Assembly: GCA_029959085.1 (NCBI GenBank)
Contig: JARWIR010000017.1
Coordinates: 26,226,144-26,290,143, forward strand
DNA length: 64,000 bases
Direction of reading: 5' to 3'
Source: Nemophila menziesii
Taxonomy: Eukaryota > Streptophyta > Magnoliopsida > Boraginales > Hydrophyllaceae
This document shows, in pieces, positions 1-10,738 of the stretch. Below the pieces are notes generated by a model. It had not been told where the DNA came from. It did not search any database and saw only the letters and a list, made by a program, of their open reading frames with translations. The position numbers and the translations under genes are program-made. Each line of letters begins with the position of its first letter. The first letter of the stretch is position 1.

Positions 1-60
1 AGGATTGAAAAATTCGGACTAGAACTCACCTCTTACTCTTTATAACCTAAAAACGCAATA

Positions 61-335
61 ATTTTTTTTCTCCAGCGGCATCGGGCGGTATACCGGCCGT
101 AGGGCCCGGTATACTCGAGCTACTGTTCCAATAAATCCATGCTTCGTCAAAAAACACGAGATGTAAACACGTGGCCTCGGGTTATTGGTTGTGCGGTATA
201 CCGGAAGAATGGCCCGGTATACCGGAGCTGCTTGTTTTCGACATAGTACCTCTCGGCATTAAACACGTGACTAGTACCCCTGGGCTCGTGTTTCTGACCT
301 ACGGTATACCGCCGGTAGGGCCCGGTATACCGGTG
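61..335. repeat. 108-bp tandem array with paired GGTATACCG palindromes
   Basis: Three units begin near 85, 193 and 301. Each holds two copies of a CGGTATACCG-like palindrome about 20 bp apart, separated by a GGCCC-containing stretch. The array lies in the 3' untranslated part (minus sense) of the gypsy element at 1-2069. A comparable array of GGTGYACCG pairs occupies the same position in the second gypsy element at 39175-39606. Confidence 0.8.
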
Positions 336-889
336 GCAGGTCAGAATACTCCGAAAAAATTTCGTTTTTGCTTCCCTAACTCGATTTCTTTAATACCTAA
401 CATCCAAAAACACTAATACCTTTCTCAAATACGCAATATCAACTATAAACAACTAAACTAGACTAAAACTAAAAACATAAAAACATAAAAAATTACTATG
501 GGATGTCTCCCAAAGGGCACTTTTGTTTAACGTCTTTCAAAGTTAGACGAGTTGCCTCGGTTATTTCTTTTTATAGCCTCCCCAGCAGTGAGTGAGATGA
601 TTAACACTTACCAACTTGAGCTTTCAACCTTCGATAGCTTTTATTTCGACCACTCCTACTGAGATAATGTGCGTGATAATATATGGCCCTTTCCAAGAAC
701 TGCTATGTTTGGGATTGGGAGGTTTCCATGTTACCTCGTCTCCTACCCCAAACTCAATCTTTTCCTCCATGGTTTCTTGGGGGCTTACAGGTTCTGGCTT
801 CTTGGTTACAACTCTGATTGGATATAGTTATTTTGACTCAATTTTCTTTTTCTTCTTCCCCGAAACATAGAATGTTTCAGAGTTATCTT

Positions 890-1529
890 CAATAGGGAGA
901 GTCACGGTTCCTTCATTCACATTCACTATAGTATCGCTGGTGGCTAGGAATGGACGCCCAAGAATGAATGGGACGTTCTTATCTGCTTTATAATCAAGAA
1001 TAATAAAGTTCGTTGGAATAACAATGTTACCTACTTGGACGAGTACATCCTCTATTACTCCCCACAGCTTTGCTGTTGATTGATCCGCAAGTTATAAGAT
1101 TACGGATGTCGGTTTTGCATCACTAATACCAATCTTCTTGAATATACTTTTGGGCATGATGTTCACACTTGCCCCTAAATCACACATGGCTTTTCCATGA
1201 AATATTCCACCTATTTTGCTTGGGAGGTTGAAACCTCCAAGATCTTTAAGCTTCGGTTGTAATCTTTGCTGAACTTGTGCTGATATCCCTTCATTGAGTA
1301 TCACAGATTTGGATCTTGTGAACCTTTCTTTATTGGAGAGTGTCTCCATAAAGAATCGATCATAGTTTCTCCTTCCTTCCATAGCTTCGAGTAAAGGGAC
1401 ATTATTTTTTACTTGTTTCAACGCCTCTATACACTTCTGTTGTTGCTCCTTTGGATAAGCGGGATAGTGGCAATGTATGGGTGGTTGTCTTACCCTACTT
1501 CTATCTTCAATTATTGGTTCATCAACCAC
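890..1529 (-). pseudogene. gypsy retropepsin-like protease fragment
   Basis: Retroviral-type aspartic protease domain of plant gypsy polyproteins, which would process Gag-Pol. The active-site motif CDLGASVNIMP is at about 1165-1200 in minus sense, preceded by GKAM as in other plant gypsy proteases. The frame is closed by a stop near 1092 (a TAA where the family has a Gln codon before LADQS). The same frame then continues through a VGNIVIP...NFIILDYKADKN...ILGRPFLAT stretch to about 890 and a Lys-rich tail. Not functional as it stands. Confidence 0.8.
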
Positions 1530-1553
1530 TCTTGGCTTCTTAATCTCACCTTG

Positions 1554-2069
1554 TTAAACTTCTTCGACCCAGTCTTCAACAATTATCTCATATAAGTTCA
1601 TCTGACTTACGTTTGACTTGTTTGGTAGGACATATACTTTTGAGGAAGATGGTGGCGTTTCCTTTATCTTTTCAGCTTGAAGACTAATAGTATTAACCTT
1701 GTCTTCAACGTATTGGATCTTCTTCATGTTAGCAGTTGTATCTTGGGTCAATTGTAGGAGTTGACTTTGCATTTGTTCCATGACTGTAGTGAGCCGCATC
1801 ACATTCTTCTCTAATAGTTGATTATGCTGTTTCAGATCTTAATTCTGTTGTTGCAGGCTTTTCACTACCGATGCATCGATCTTTGATTTAAGTCTGCTCA
1901 TATTATCCTTCGAGAAGTTGATGAATTGACTAATAGTCTCTTTTAACTCAGTGATTTCTTCTTGAGGACATGATTGAGCTTGACTTACATTATGCACATT
2001 GCAGCCTGGTGGTTGTTTAGCTTGATTTTCATAGGCTTGTTCTTGTAGGTATAATTGTTGAGGTGGCAC
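1554..2069 (-). pseudogene. gypsy gag C-terminal fragments
   Basis: Two adjoining minus-strand frames (2069-1839 and 1802-1554), both Gln-rich and helical, separated by a stop near 1838. They sit just upstream of the protease in the order expected for Gag-Pol. No zinc knuckle is visible. Family assignment rests on position and composition. Confidence 0.55.
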
Positions 2070-2645
2070 TTGGATGCTTTCCTTAACAAATCTGGATACG
2101 TAACAATTGTATTACCGTGTGGTACACAACTAAACATAACCGACACGTTTTATTCTATCAAATCCCGAAGAAATTTGCTAAGTTTTAAAGATATTCGCAT
2201 AAATGGATATCATATAGAAACCACGAATGACGGTGATAAGGAATATCTTTGCATTATTTCTTGCAAACTACACCAGAAGTGTGTCTTAGAAAAGTTCCAT
2301 GCCCTTTCTTCTGGACTGTATCATACAACCATACGAGCATTGGAAAGACATATTATACAAAAGCAAATATATAGCGATCCAAAGAACTTTTTAATGTGGC
2401 ATGACCGACTTGGTCACCCAGGGGCAATAATGATACATCAAATAACTGAGAACTCATATGGTCACTCTTTAAAGTGCCTAAAGATCCTTTTACCAAGTGA
2501 CTTTCCTTGTGTTGCATGTTCTCAAGGAAAATTGATTGTGAGGCCCTCCCCAACCAAAGTTTCTTTTGAATTCCCAAAGTTTTTGGAACGTATCCAAGGG
2601 GATATTTGTGGACCGATTCACCCATTTTGTGGACCCTTTTACTAA
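2070..2645 (+). pseudogene. copia GAG-pre-integrase and start of integrase
   Basis: The frame shows the copia signature around residues 10-50 (NLLSFKDIR.NGYHIET), then the pre-integrase zinc region with WHDRLGHPG near 2398 and CVAC near 2505, and the start of the integrase core with GDICGPI near 2595. The frame ends at a stop near 2642 inside the core, where the family continues without a break. Confidence 0.82.
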
Positions 2646-3198
2646 TTTATCGTTTTGATAGATTCATCAACTAGGTGGTCTCATGTTTGTTTAATATCTT
2701 CAAGAAACCATGCATTCTCTAAACTACTGGCTATGATTATTCGTTTAAAATCTCAATTTCAAGACTATCCTATTAAATCTTATTCGTTTAGATAATGTTG
2801 GAGAATTTACATCTCAATCATGTGATGCATATTGCATGTCAATAGGAATCAGTGTCGAACACCCAGTAACTCATGTACATACTCAAAATGGTTTAGCTGA
2901 ATCTTTTATTAAACGCCTTCAATTAATCGCTAAACTTTTACGTATGAAGACTAAATTACCTATATTAGCATGGGGGCATGCGATTCTTCATGTTGGTGCA
3001 CTAGTTCGAATTAGGCCTACTGCATATCATACACATTATTTCGTACAACTTGTTCATGGTCGTCCACGTAATGTGTCACATTTACGTATATTTGGGTGTG
3101 TTGTATATGTTCCCATACCACCTCCACAACGTAGTAAGATGGGTTCCCAAAGACAACTTGGCATTTATGTTGGGTTTGATTCTCCTTCTATTATTTGA
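2646..3198 (+). pseudogene. copia integrase core remainder
   Basis: Continuation of the integrase after a stop and a short frame disturbance. The segment 2836-3198 has the typical HTQNGLAESFIKRLQ run, whose Glu is the third catalytic acidic residue, followed by the HLRIFGC and GIYVGFDSPSII motifs that end copia integrases. A stop at 3197 separates it from the linker. Confidence 0.8.
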
Positions 3199-3335
3199 TA
3201 CCTTGAAACCCTGACGGGTGATCTTTCCAGAGCACGCTTTGCGGATTGTCATTTAATGAGACATTATTCCCCCCATTCGGGGGAGAGACCCCACAACTTG
3301 AAAAATAGTGTGACATTTCGTGGAAAACAATCTCA

Positions 3336-4160
3336 TTGTTTCATCTTAATCCACAAACTAAGGAATCAGAACTTGAAGTTCAAAAGATTATTCATTTACA
3401 ACGTATTGCAAATAATATACCCGATGCACTTACAAACACAAAGAATATTGTGAAATTTCATATACATGTTGTAAACGCTACAACAAGGATTGAAGTCCCA
3501 TTTGGAAATATAATTGAGCCCACTGTGAATGCTTCTAATCCACGCATGAAGCGTGGTAGACCTGTTGACTCAAAAGATACCATGCCTCGGAAAAAGAGAT
3601 TTCAAAGGGGAAACAATGAAATGGTAAAATTAATGGATAATGCATATCCATTAAATACGACAGGAATGGTTGAGTCAACTAATATTGACAAATGTATTAC
3701 TTTAGAAGGAAGTAATGAGAAAATGGTCCCTGAAGAGACCGAGGTACCTAAAAATGAGGAAATATCCGTAGATTATTTAACTATTGAAAATATATGGAAT
3801 CGCGAGTCAGACTATGTGAATGATATATTTGCTTTCAATATAGCGCTTGAAATAAGTAATGACGATCATGAACCACATAGTGTGGAAAAATGTCGACAAA
3901 TAAAAGATTGGCCGAAATTGGAAGATGCAATGCAAGCAGAGTTAAACTCGCTCGATAAGCGCCAAGTATCTGGACCAGTAGTCCAAACACCTATAGGTGT
4001 AAAACCTGTTGGATGTAGGTGGGTTTTCATACAAAAGAGAAATAAAAGAAATGAAATTACGAGATACAAAGCCCGACTTGTAGCCCAAGGTTTTTCTCAA
4101 AGACCTGGCATTGATTACGAGAAGACGTATTCCCCTGTAATGGACACAACTACCTTATGA
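3336..4160 (+). pseudogene. copia linker and N-terminal reverse transcriptase
   Basis: The 274-codon frame starts in the variable integrase-RT linker. From about 3890 it matches the copia RT start: W.KLEDAMQAEL, then GVKPVGCRWVF and RYKARLVAQGFSQRPGIDYEKTYSPV. It closes at a stop at 4158 where the next RT block (LRFLL...) should follow. The Lys-rich insert at 3540-3640 belongs to the linker. Confidence 0.85.
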
Positions 4161-5079
4161 TTTCTATTAAGCCTCACAAATTCTGAAAATTTAGAAATGC
4201 CCCGTATGGATGTAGTTACGACGCATCTATATGGATCACTTGAAAATGACATATACATAAATATTCGGCAGGATTTCATTTACCGGAAGAAAATAGAGTA
4301 AAACCTCTTCAAGTGTATGCAATTAAACTACATCGAACCTTATACGGATTTAAACAATCTGGACGTATGTGGTATAATCGTTTGAGCGAATACTTGAAAC
4401 AAGAGAATTTATTGACGATCCAATATGTCCGTGTATTTTCATAAAGAAAACAAAAATAGGGTTTGCAATCGTTGCAATATACGTAGATGACCTTAATCTT
4501 ATTGGAACACCGACAGAGCTTGATAAGACTGCTTTTTACTTGAAGAAATAATTTAAAATGAAATATTTAGGAAGGACCAAATTTTGTCTTGGCCTTCAGA
4601 TAGATCATATCCCAAAAGGAATCTTTCTTCATCAATCAACATATACTAAGAAAATTATGAAACGGTTTTATATGGATAAATATCATCTATTATCGACCAA
4701 CAATGGTGGTAAGATCGCTTGATATAACAAAAGACCCATTCTGACCCCCAGAGGATGGAGAAGAGTTGCTTGGTCCAGAAGTACCATATTTGAGTGCTAT
4801 CGGTGCACTAATGTATCTTACTAATAATCCACGACCAAATATTTGTTTTTCTGTTAACTTATTAGCCAGGTACAGTGCAACCCTACACATAGACATTGGC
4901 AAGGAATTAAGCAAGTCATGAATTCTTCGTGGAACAAACAACCTTAATTTATTATATTCCAATGATTTTACACCATCACTAGTCGGATATACTGATGTTG
5001 GTTATCTATCAGATCCTCATAAAGCAAGGTCACAATCAGGGTACGTATTTATCTACGGTGGAACTGTTATATCCTGGCG
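4161..5079 (+). pseudogene. copia reverse transcriptase, catalytic part, decayed
   Basis: Broken frames carry RT blocks in order: MDVVTTHLYGSLENDIYI near 4205, the catalytic YVDD at about 4480-4491, and KYLGR.KFCLGLQI near 4565. The C-terminal RT-RNase H connection (YLSAIGALMYLTN...RPNICF, written across the stop-laden frame) is at about 4785-4850. At least three frameshifts or stops interrupt it. Confidence 0.78.
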
Positions 5080-5083
5080 ATCT

Positions 5084-5482
5084 ATGAAGCAAACCATTAT
5101 GGCTACCTCCTCAAATCACGCTGAGATCCTTTCTCTTCATGATCCTAGTAGAGAACGTGCATGGTTAAAATCGATCATGCACCATATTCAAGGATCATGC
5201 GAACTTCCCAACATGAGCAATAATCCAATCATATTATTTGAGGATAATGCAGCATGTATCACGCAAATTAGAGGTGGGTATATCAAAGGCGACATAACAA
5301 AACATATCTCACCCAAATTCTTCTACACTCACGAGTTTCAAGAAAGTGGTGTTATTGATATTCAACAAATAAGTTCAAGTGAAAACCCATCATATTTATT
5401 CACTAAATCTTTACCAACGACAACATTAAAGCAACATGTCATTAAATGTGGAACGCGTCATCAAAAAAACCTTATTTCATAA
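5084..5482 (+). pseudogene. copia RNase H
   Basis: The frame carries the copia RNase H signature: SMKQTIMATSSNHAEI at the start, LFEDNAACI near 5240, HISPKFFYTHEFQ and the terminal FTKSLPTTTLKQHV. The stop precedes a purine-rich stretch and the LTR by about 150 bp, the usual spacing. Confidence 0.85.
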
Positions 5483-5629
5483 TGAGGGGGAGAAGGTATT
5501 TGCGCGTTGCACTCTTGTTCCTTCACCATGGGTTTTTCCTACTGGGGTTTTCCTTGGTAAGGTTTGACGAGACAATCCATATATCATATATCTCACTTCA
5601 AACTTTTGTTGGTGATATCCAAGGGGGAG

Positions 5630-5866
5630 TGTTATAAAATATTATATTAAATGGATATACACCAATAATATACCCGATAAAGTAGCAATGTGTATAAATA
5701 ACTTGCTGTTACGCAACTGTTTAAGTCTCGCAGCAGTTTAAACTAGTAACTGTGCAACTATTTCCGTTTTTTGTATATAATTCGATATTCATATCGTTTG
5801 TAACAGATTATAATTACCACAAATTTAATTCAAGTTTATTATTCTCTCGTTGTCTTTAATTTTACA
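5630..5866 (+). repeat. copia 3' LTR
   Basis: Starts TGTTATAAAATATTAT directly after the polypurine tract AAGGGGGAG (5621-5629). Contains a TATA-like GTGTATAAATAA at about 5690 and ends in ...TTTACA at about 5866. There is no second copy in the window to prove the right end, so it is approximate. Confidence 0.65.
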
Positions 5867-5965
5867 ATATGTATCCTATTTTTGTAAAAGTTGTTCCGAT
5901 TGGGAAAAAAAGAAAAGAAAAAAGGAGCTTCAACCCAAAAAGAAAAGAGAACATAAGGAAGTGTA

Positions 5966-6080
5966 AACCATTAGGGCTAGGTCAATGGCCATAATCTTGT
6001 TTCTCATCTAGAAGGTACATGGTTCGAATCCTAGTCAGGATGCGTATGAGCTAGGCAGGACAACCATATATTAAAAAAAA
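5966..6080 (+). mobile_element. tRNA-derived SINE
   Basis: 115-bp element with pol III-like A box (TAGGTCAATGGCC) and B box (GGTTCGAATCC), ending in a poly-A run. It is flanked by a 13-bp target duplication with one mismatch: ATAAGGAAGTGTA (5953-5965) and ATAACGAAGTGTA (6081-6093). The body resembles the SINE at 25275-25390. Confidence 0.8.
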
Positions 6081-6093
6081 ATAACGAAGTGTA

Positions 6094-6560
6094 CGATCTT
6101 ATTTTAGAACCATAAGTGTTTTCAGTTATGGAGTACATTTCAATAATGGAGTAAGAACAGTTATCATAGTAATTATACACATTATTATAAAATAAAATAC
6201 ACATAACGACATCGACCATATAGGCTTTCATTACTTTCCAAAAAATAAACTGTGGATGAATGTTGATCCACATTCAGCCGTTAGCCGTTGAGGTCATCAC
6301 TTTGACATTCTTAGAATGAAAAAGGTTATTTTTTTGGACGCAATGAAAAAGGTTATTTGGAAGAAAAATATGGTTTAAAAATAATTGTGTCCATTTCTTA
6401 AGTGGCGGACCCTTTCAAATGCACTGGTGGATGGCTAATTTAACTCATCTAGAAAGGTTAGAATTATATAAGTTAGATGCATCAAACTAGAAAAAACCCA
6501 AAAGAAAAAAAGTCAGAACCTAGATTAACGTAGTGTCGACTTAAGAGAAGTCGAATATCT
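6094..6560. other. AT-rich intergenic stretch, nothing recognised
   Basis: No coding frame, RNA gene or repeat was recognised between the SINE and the proposed left end of the MULE. Confidence 0.6.
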
Positions 6561-6766
6561 TTTATTTACGAGGAAATTACTTTATACACCCACATTTTTC
6601 TCACATTCCTATTATACATCCTAACTGACTTTTAATCCTACAAACATCCTATAGTTATACCCCAACCATATACTCTTTACTCATATACCCTTAGTTGAAG
6701 TGAACAGATTTGAGACGTGGCTTTGCCACCTAGGTTTACCAGCAACCCACTTCATTCGAGTTTCCT

Positions 6767-6778
6767 CTATATATATAA
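6767..6778 (+). promoter_or_regulatory. TATA box, proposed promoter of the MULE transposase
   Basis: CTATATATATAA lies about 200 bp inside the left end and upstream of a pyrimidine-rich leader (CTCACTCATCCTTCTTCC...). No other strong TATA element was seen before the start codon at 7948. The leader would contain an intron ending TTTTTCAG at 7939. Confidence 0.45.
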
Positions 6779-7433
6779 CATCATTGGGGTTTTGTCATTA
6801 TACTCTACTCACTCATCCTTCTTCCATGTCTCTTCATCTTTTATAGCGGTATTTAAGCAAGATACAGGAATTCAAATTTCTTGATCATTGTTTCATTGAT
6901 ATTTCAGCTCAGAAATCTCATTCTGATACCAGGTTTGCATCCCGCCTCTAATATTATTGATTCCATTAGCCAGTCCATACGCACTGCAATATTGAGATCT
7001 TATTGTATACACAGTATATACACACTTTCACGTACATATAAAAGACATATGTATTAAACGAGTTTATGGCCTTACAATACGAACATCTAATACCGTAGTA
7101 AGTTGCAGGCAAAAATCTGTTAACCTGTTTATCAGTATCCAACGGTCCATACCCATCTGCTTGCCTCTTCCGTTGTTGTTGTATGATTTTATATGTATAT
7201 ACTAGCTTTTTTGCATTGCTCACCTATGTTTTCGACATCTAACATTTACTTTCACAGCTCTTACAAAGGTTACGTTTGCACTCGTTTAGGTATTGTTTTC
7301 ACATTCAAAGGTTGCATTCATCAATTTCAGAAGGTATTGGTACTTACACTGAACATTATAGATATATTAGATGTTGTTTGACTATCAAATTTGGCTGGTT
7401 TTTTTTTTTACGTCCCCTAAATAAATCTGATGA

Positions 7434-7825
7434 GGGGCTGTACCCAATCTCTTTACATTATACGGGGAACACGTTCTTACTGGGTCTGTACCCTTAACAT
7501 ATCATGTTCTTATCTGTCCTGTTTTCACGTAGTTATAGGTCTATCCCCTCAGACTGCAGCCTCGTATACAATTTAGTTTACCACATCACTCCCAAAACAT
7601 GTATATACAATTTTTATGGTTACCTACCTGTGTCACCTGCTGTTTTTCACCCCTACATATGTACTAGTTCGCGTCCCCCTATGTCATTACCGTATTTGAC
7701 TACGGTCTGTACCGTACACGTTGGTCATGGGGCTGTCCCTTTGCGTATGCTATGCACATATATAGGGTACTGGGGCTGTACCTTTTTCCTGCGACAAACA
7801 TATTGGGGGTAATGGGGCTGTATTT
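7434..7825 (+). repeat. MULE motif cluster, transposase leader
   Basis: Six copies of the GGGGCTGTACCC-type motif: 7434-7445 (exact), 7482-7493 (GGGTCTGTACCC), 7703-7714 (CGGTCTGTACCG), 7729-7740 (GGGGCTGTCCCT), 7772-7783 (GGGGCTGTACCT) and 7814-7825 (GGGGCTGTATTT). All lie upstream of the transposase start codon. Confidence 0.8.
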
Positions 7826-7947
7826 TTTCGCATGCTACATACCCTTAGGTTCTGTGCCGCTTTTGTACTACTCTTTTTTCATGCCAGCTATCCTTTTATG
7901 CTCTGGGTGTTAGTTATACAACCTGTCTACATTTTTCAGGCCATTTT

Positions 7948-10738
7948 ATGGATCGTGTTTTGTGCATATTCAACCACGGGGATGATAGGTACCTATCCCC
8001 CATGTCAAACTACAGTACATGTTCCGACGTACACGAATATGTAACCACTAAATGGAACAATCTTCATCTCCGGAATTTCGTTATTCAGTATTCCGTTAGT
8101 AGTCAGCAGAATTGCCTCCTTACTTCTGAAGATGATTACGCAACCCTACACTGGATGTTGTCACGCGATGGTATAACCGAAGTTGTCTTCAATGTCATTA
8201 CTAAACACCCAGCCGCCGTCATTGCTCCCGCATCTGACATAAATCCAAATGCGGAACATCTCCATCAACCCGAACCAGCAGATAATGATCAGCCAATGTT
8301 TTTCACCCACCGGGTTAAGAAACTTCTTAGCAACGGGTGGGGCCTCAGTTTAGGGTTCAAGGGCACTTGTTTCCCCCATGGCATGGAACAGTTCAGATAT
8401 GCTTTACGTAAATATGCATGTGAGACAGGATACGACTACACACCATCGCATAATAGTCGTACTCGAATCGCTGCTTCATGCTCTAAACGTCATACACATG
8501 CTTGCCAATGGTGGATCTATGCATCTATCCGGAAGATGGATTGTAAGTTATATGTAAAGACCTTCTTTAACGAGCATACGTGTGGTACACCGATTCGAAC
8601 TCTAAAAAATAAAAGGATGTCATCCGGTCTAGTTAAGGAACTTATCATTGATGAGGCTAGGTCAAACAGTTCACTGAAGCCGAAAGACGTTATTCACCGA
8701 CTTAGGGATGCTTACGGTTTCGTTATTGATTACAAATGCGCTTATGATGCCCTGAACCGAGCCAAGGAAGAAATTAGTGGTGATTGTGGTGAGTCGTACA
8801 CCTTGATAAAAGAGTACTTCGACGAATTGAAGGTCGCTGACCCTACAGGAGCGTACGTTGTAGAAGCTGACCCCGTTACAACTGCATTTGAGCGTGCGCA
8901 TTTTGCGTTCGGAGCTACGTTGGAGGGATTCAAACATTGCCGACCTGTATTGTTTTTGGATGGCACTTTCTTAAAGAATAAATACAAGGGTACCTTTCTA
9001 GCAGCAGTTGCGAAAGATGGCAATAGTGGTAACGTCCTTCTATCCCCCATATTATCTGTTTATTCTGAATCTTTCTCGTTTTTCACCACTACTCACAGAC
9101 TATTTCCATCATATGGCAAGTCTACACACTGAGCACTATCGTGAGGGATAATCGAATTTAACATGTACTGTGTGTTTCATTGTTTTGAATTGGCTTACAG
9201 CCCTTTGTTTAGCACAAGAGGTGCTGTGATCAGTATACGTAAAGTGTACACCCCGTACTATATGATACTAGAAGGGTACAACTCACCATAACATGATACT
9301 GGTACAGCCCCATTAGTACACATCCTTACAGGTGGAATTAAATTGTGCTTTCTGTAACAATGGGTTTCATAGTTTGTAGTCCCCATAGTTAGTTATCTCG
9401 GGGTTGTGATCAGTTAGCTTTATGGGTACATCTTGTAGTTCATTCCAGTTAATTGGTCCAGACCCATTTATATAACTCAGTACATGTTGGACCCATGTCC
9501 TTCTTATTAGTGTTGATCTGTCCCCATGGTAGTTCTTTCCCCTTACCCTGAATTTGTTCTGTCTTACTACACATTTCACTTGACTACACGCAGTGACAAA
9601 CCACACCCACACCGCTGCCATGTATTATTTTTTCCGTCTTACACCACGTCACATTCCTAACTACATTTCGTTCTGACCTCTTATATTTTTCTTTTATGCA
9701 GGGCTATACCCGGTTGCCTTTTCTATTTGCAATTCCGAGAACAATATCAACTGGGAATCATTCCTCAGGTTTCTCCGTCCTTTAGTAACTGGTCGCCCGT
9801 TGGTTTTTGTGTCTGATAGGTTTCGAGGTATTATTTCTGGTGTTCAGAATGTCTTCCCAGAACATCATCACTCTTTCTGCCATCGTCACATTAAAGCTAA
9901 TCTTGAACTCTTATACCCTAGTGACATGAAAGACTATATGAAAAGGTTGTTTAGCAAAGTAGCTCTTGCCCCCACGCTAGAACTATTTGATCATTACATG
10001 GAGAAACTTTTGCGCATTGGGGGTGAGAGAGCGATTACCTTTATGGCTAACCTCCCAATACAGAACTTCTCGAATGCATATTTCGGTGCTCAACGTTATG
10101 GCGAGGTCACTTCTAACGCAGTTGAATCACTCAATAACTGGATTTTGGACATCCGTGATTTGCCGGTAGCCGAGTTGGTCCACCGTTTACGTCTTAAAGT
10201 CATGAGGCAAATATACAGAAGGTCAGTTGAGGTTGGTTGTTGGGTATCCATACTATGTCCTGCTAAACAAAAAAAATTCGACGCAAACTACCAGGCCTCT
10301 CGAACTTGGTCGGTTTCGCAGGCATCTGCTAACGTCTTCGAGGTGCATAGTGATCCTTCAATGAGGGTTGACATAGAGTTTTATGAGTGTACCTGTGGGA
10401 AATGGCAGTACGAAGGATTCCCATGTGTTCACGCAATCGCTGCACTAGCTCATGCAAAGCCCATGACCATATTTGACTTTGTTGATCCCTACTTCACCAC
10501 TTCAAAGACGTTTGATACATACGCTAGCAAGATTCCTGCCATGCCGACTTTTGGAAAGCCACAACCAGAAACACGCAACCTGTCTGTCCTACCACCTGTT
10601 GGCAAGGTTGCTCCAGGCCGTCCCAAACGTCTACGGTATTTTGCTTATTGGGAAAGGACCCGGCCAATGCGTGTGTGTGGTAAGTGTAAGGTTCGGTCAT
10701 ACCACAACAAAACTACATGCAAAGGTATTGTAGGCTGA
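7948..10738 (+). CDS. mudrA-like: MULE transposase (MuDR/MURA class), two exons
   Basis: Cut-and-paste transposase expected to act in the nucleus on the ends of this element. Exons 7948-9028 and 9702-10738 join across a phase-1 intron (GTAACG donor, TTTTATGCAG acceptor) into 705 aa without stops. Residues 1-90 resemble the PB1-like N-terminal domain of plant MuDR proteins. About 150-235 is the Cys/His zinc-binding region (HACQWWIYAS ... NEHTCG). The RNase H-fold DDE core has Asp338 (FLDGTFL), Asp399 (VSDRFRG) followed by FCHRHIK, and Glu502 (NAVESLN). A SWIM zinc finger (CTCGKW...PCVHAIAA) starts at 590, and a CX2CX5HX4C knuckle spans 686-700. The start was chosen because it follows a 3' splice site at 7937-7939 and opens the conserved N-terminal domain. 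All domains are present, so it may be functional. Confidence 0.93.
9193..9465 (-). repeat. MULE motif cluster, transposase intron
   Basis: Inside the 673-bp transposase intron: 9193-9204 (GCTTACAGCCCT, weak), 9300-9311 (TGGTACAGCCCC) and 9454-9465 (TGGTCCAGACCC). A further look-alike, GGGCTATACCCGG at 9701-9713, straddles the 3' splice junction of exon 2. Confidence 0.7.

Larger units (their letters stand above)
1..2069 (-). mobile_element. Ty3/gypsy retrotransposon, internally deleted
   Basis: In minus orientation it shows a gag tail (2069-1554), an aspartic protease (1529-about 890) and then directly the 3' non-coding part (about 570-1). No reverse transcriptase, RNase H or integrase lies between the protease and the 3' part, where a full element would have about 3 kb. 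The stretch 496-560 (GGATGTCTCCC...GTTTAACGTCTTTCAAAG) matches 39779-39845, which follows the integrase in the second gypsy element and so marks the 3' side of the deletion. The right end is cut by copia sequence at about 2065-2090; the left end lies outside the window. Confidence 0.8.
2070..5866 (+). mobile_element. Ty1/copia retrotransposon, 5'-truncated, with 3' LTR
   Basis: Domains are in copia order: GAG-pre-integrase, integrase, reverse transcriptase, RNase H, polypurine tract and one LTR. The 5' LTR, gag and protease are absent; the first recognisable codons are at about 2095, directly against gypsy gag sequence. Several stops and frameshifts (near 2642, 3197, 4160, 4550, 4720) show it is dead. 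Confidence 0.88.

Noticed and set aside
616..870. 84-codon plus-strand frame
   Set aside because: Lies in the non-coding 3' part of gypsy 1 and has a low-complexity end with no domain.
5966..6080. Possible tRNA gene
   Set aside because: A and B boxes are present but no cloverleaf closes; the A tail and target duplication identify a SINE.
7193..7830. Overlapping short open frames upstream of the transposase
   Set aside because: Probably 5' leader or leader intron: motif-rich, with no similarity between frames or to known domains.
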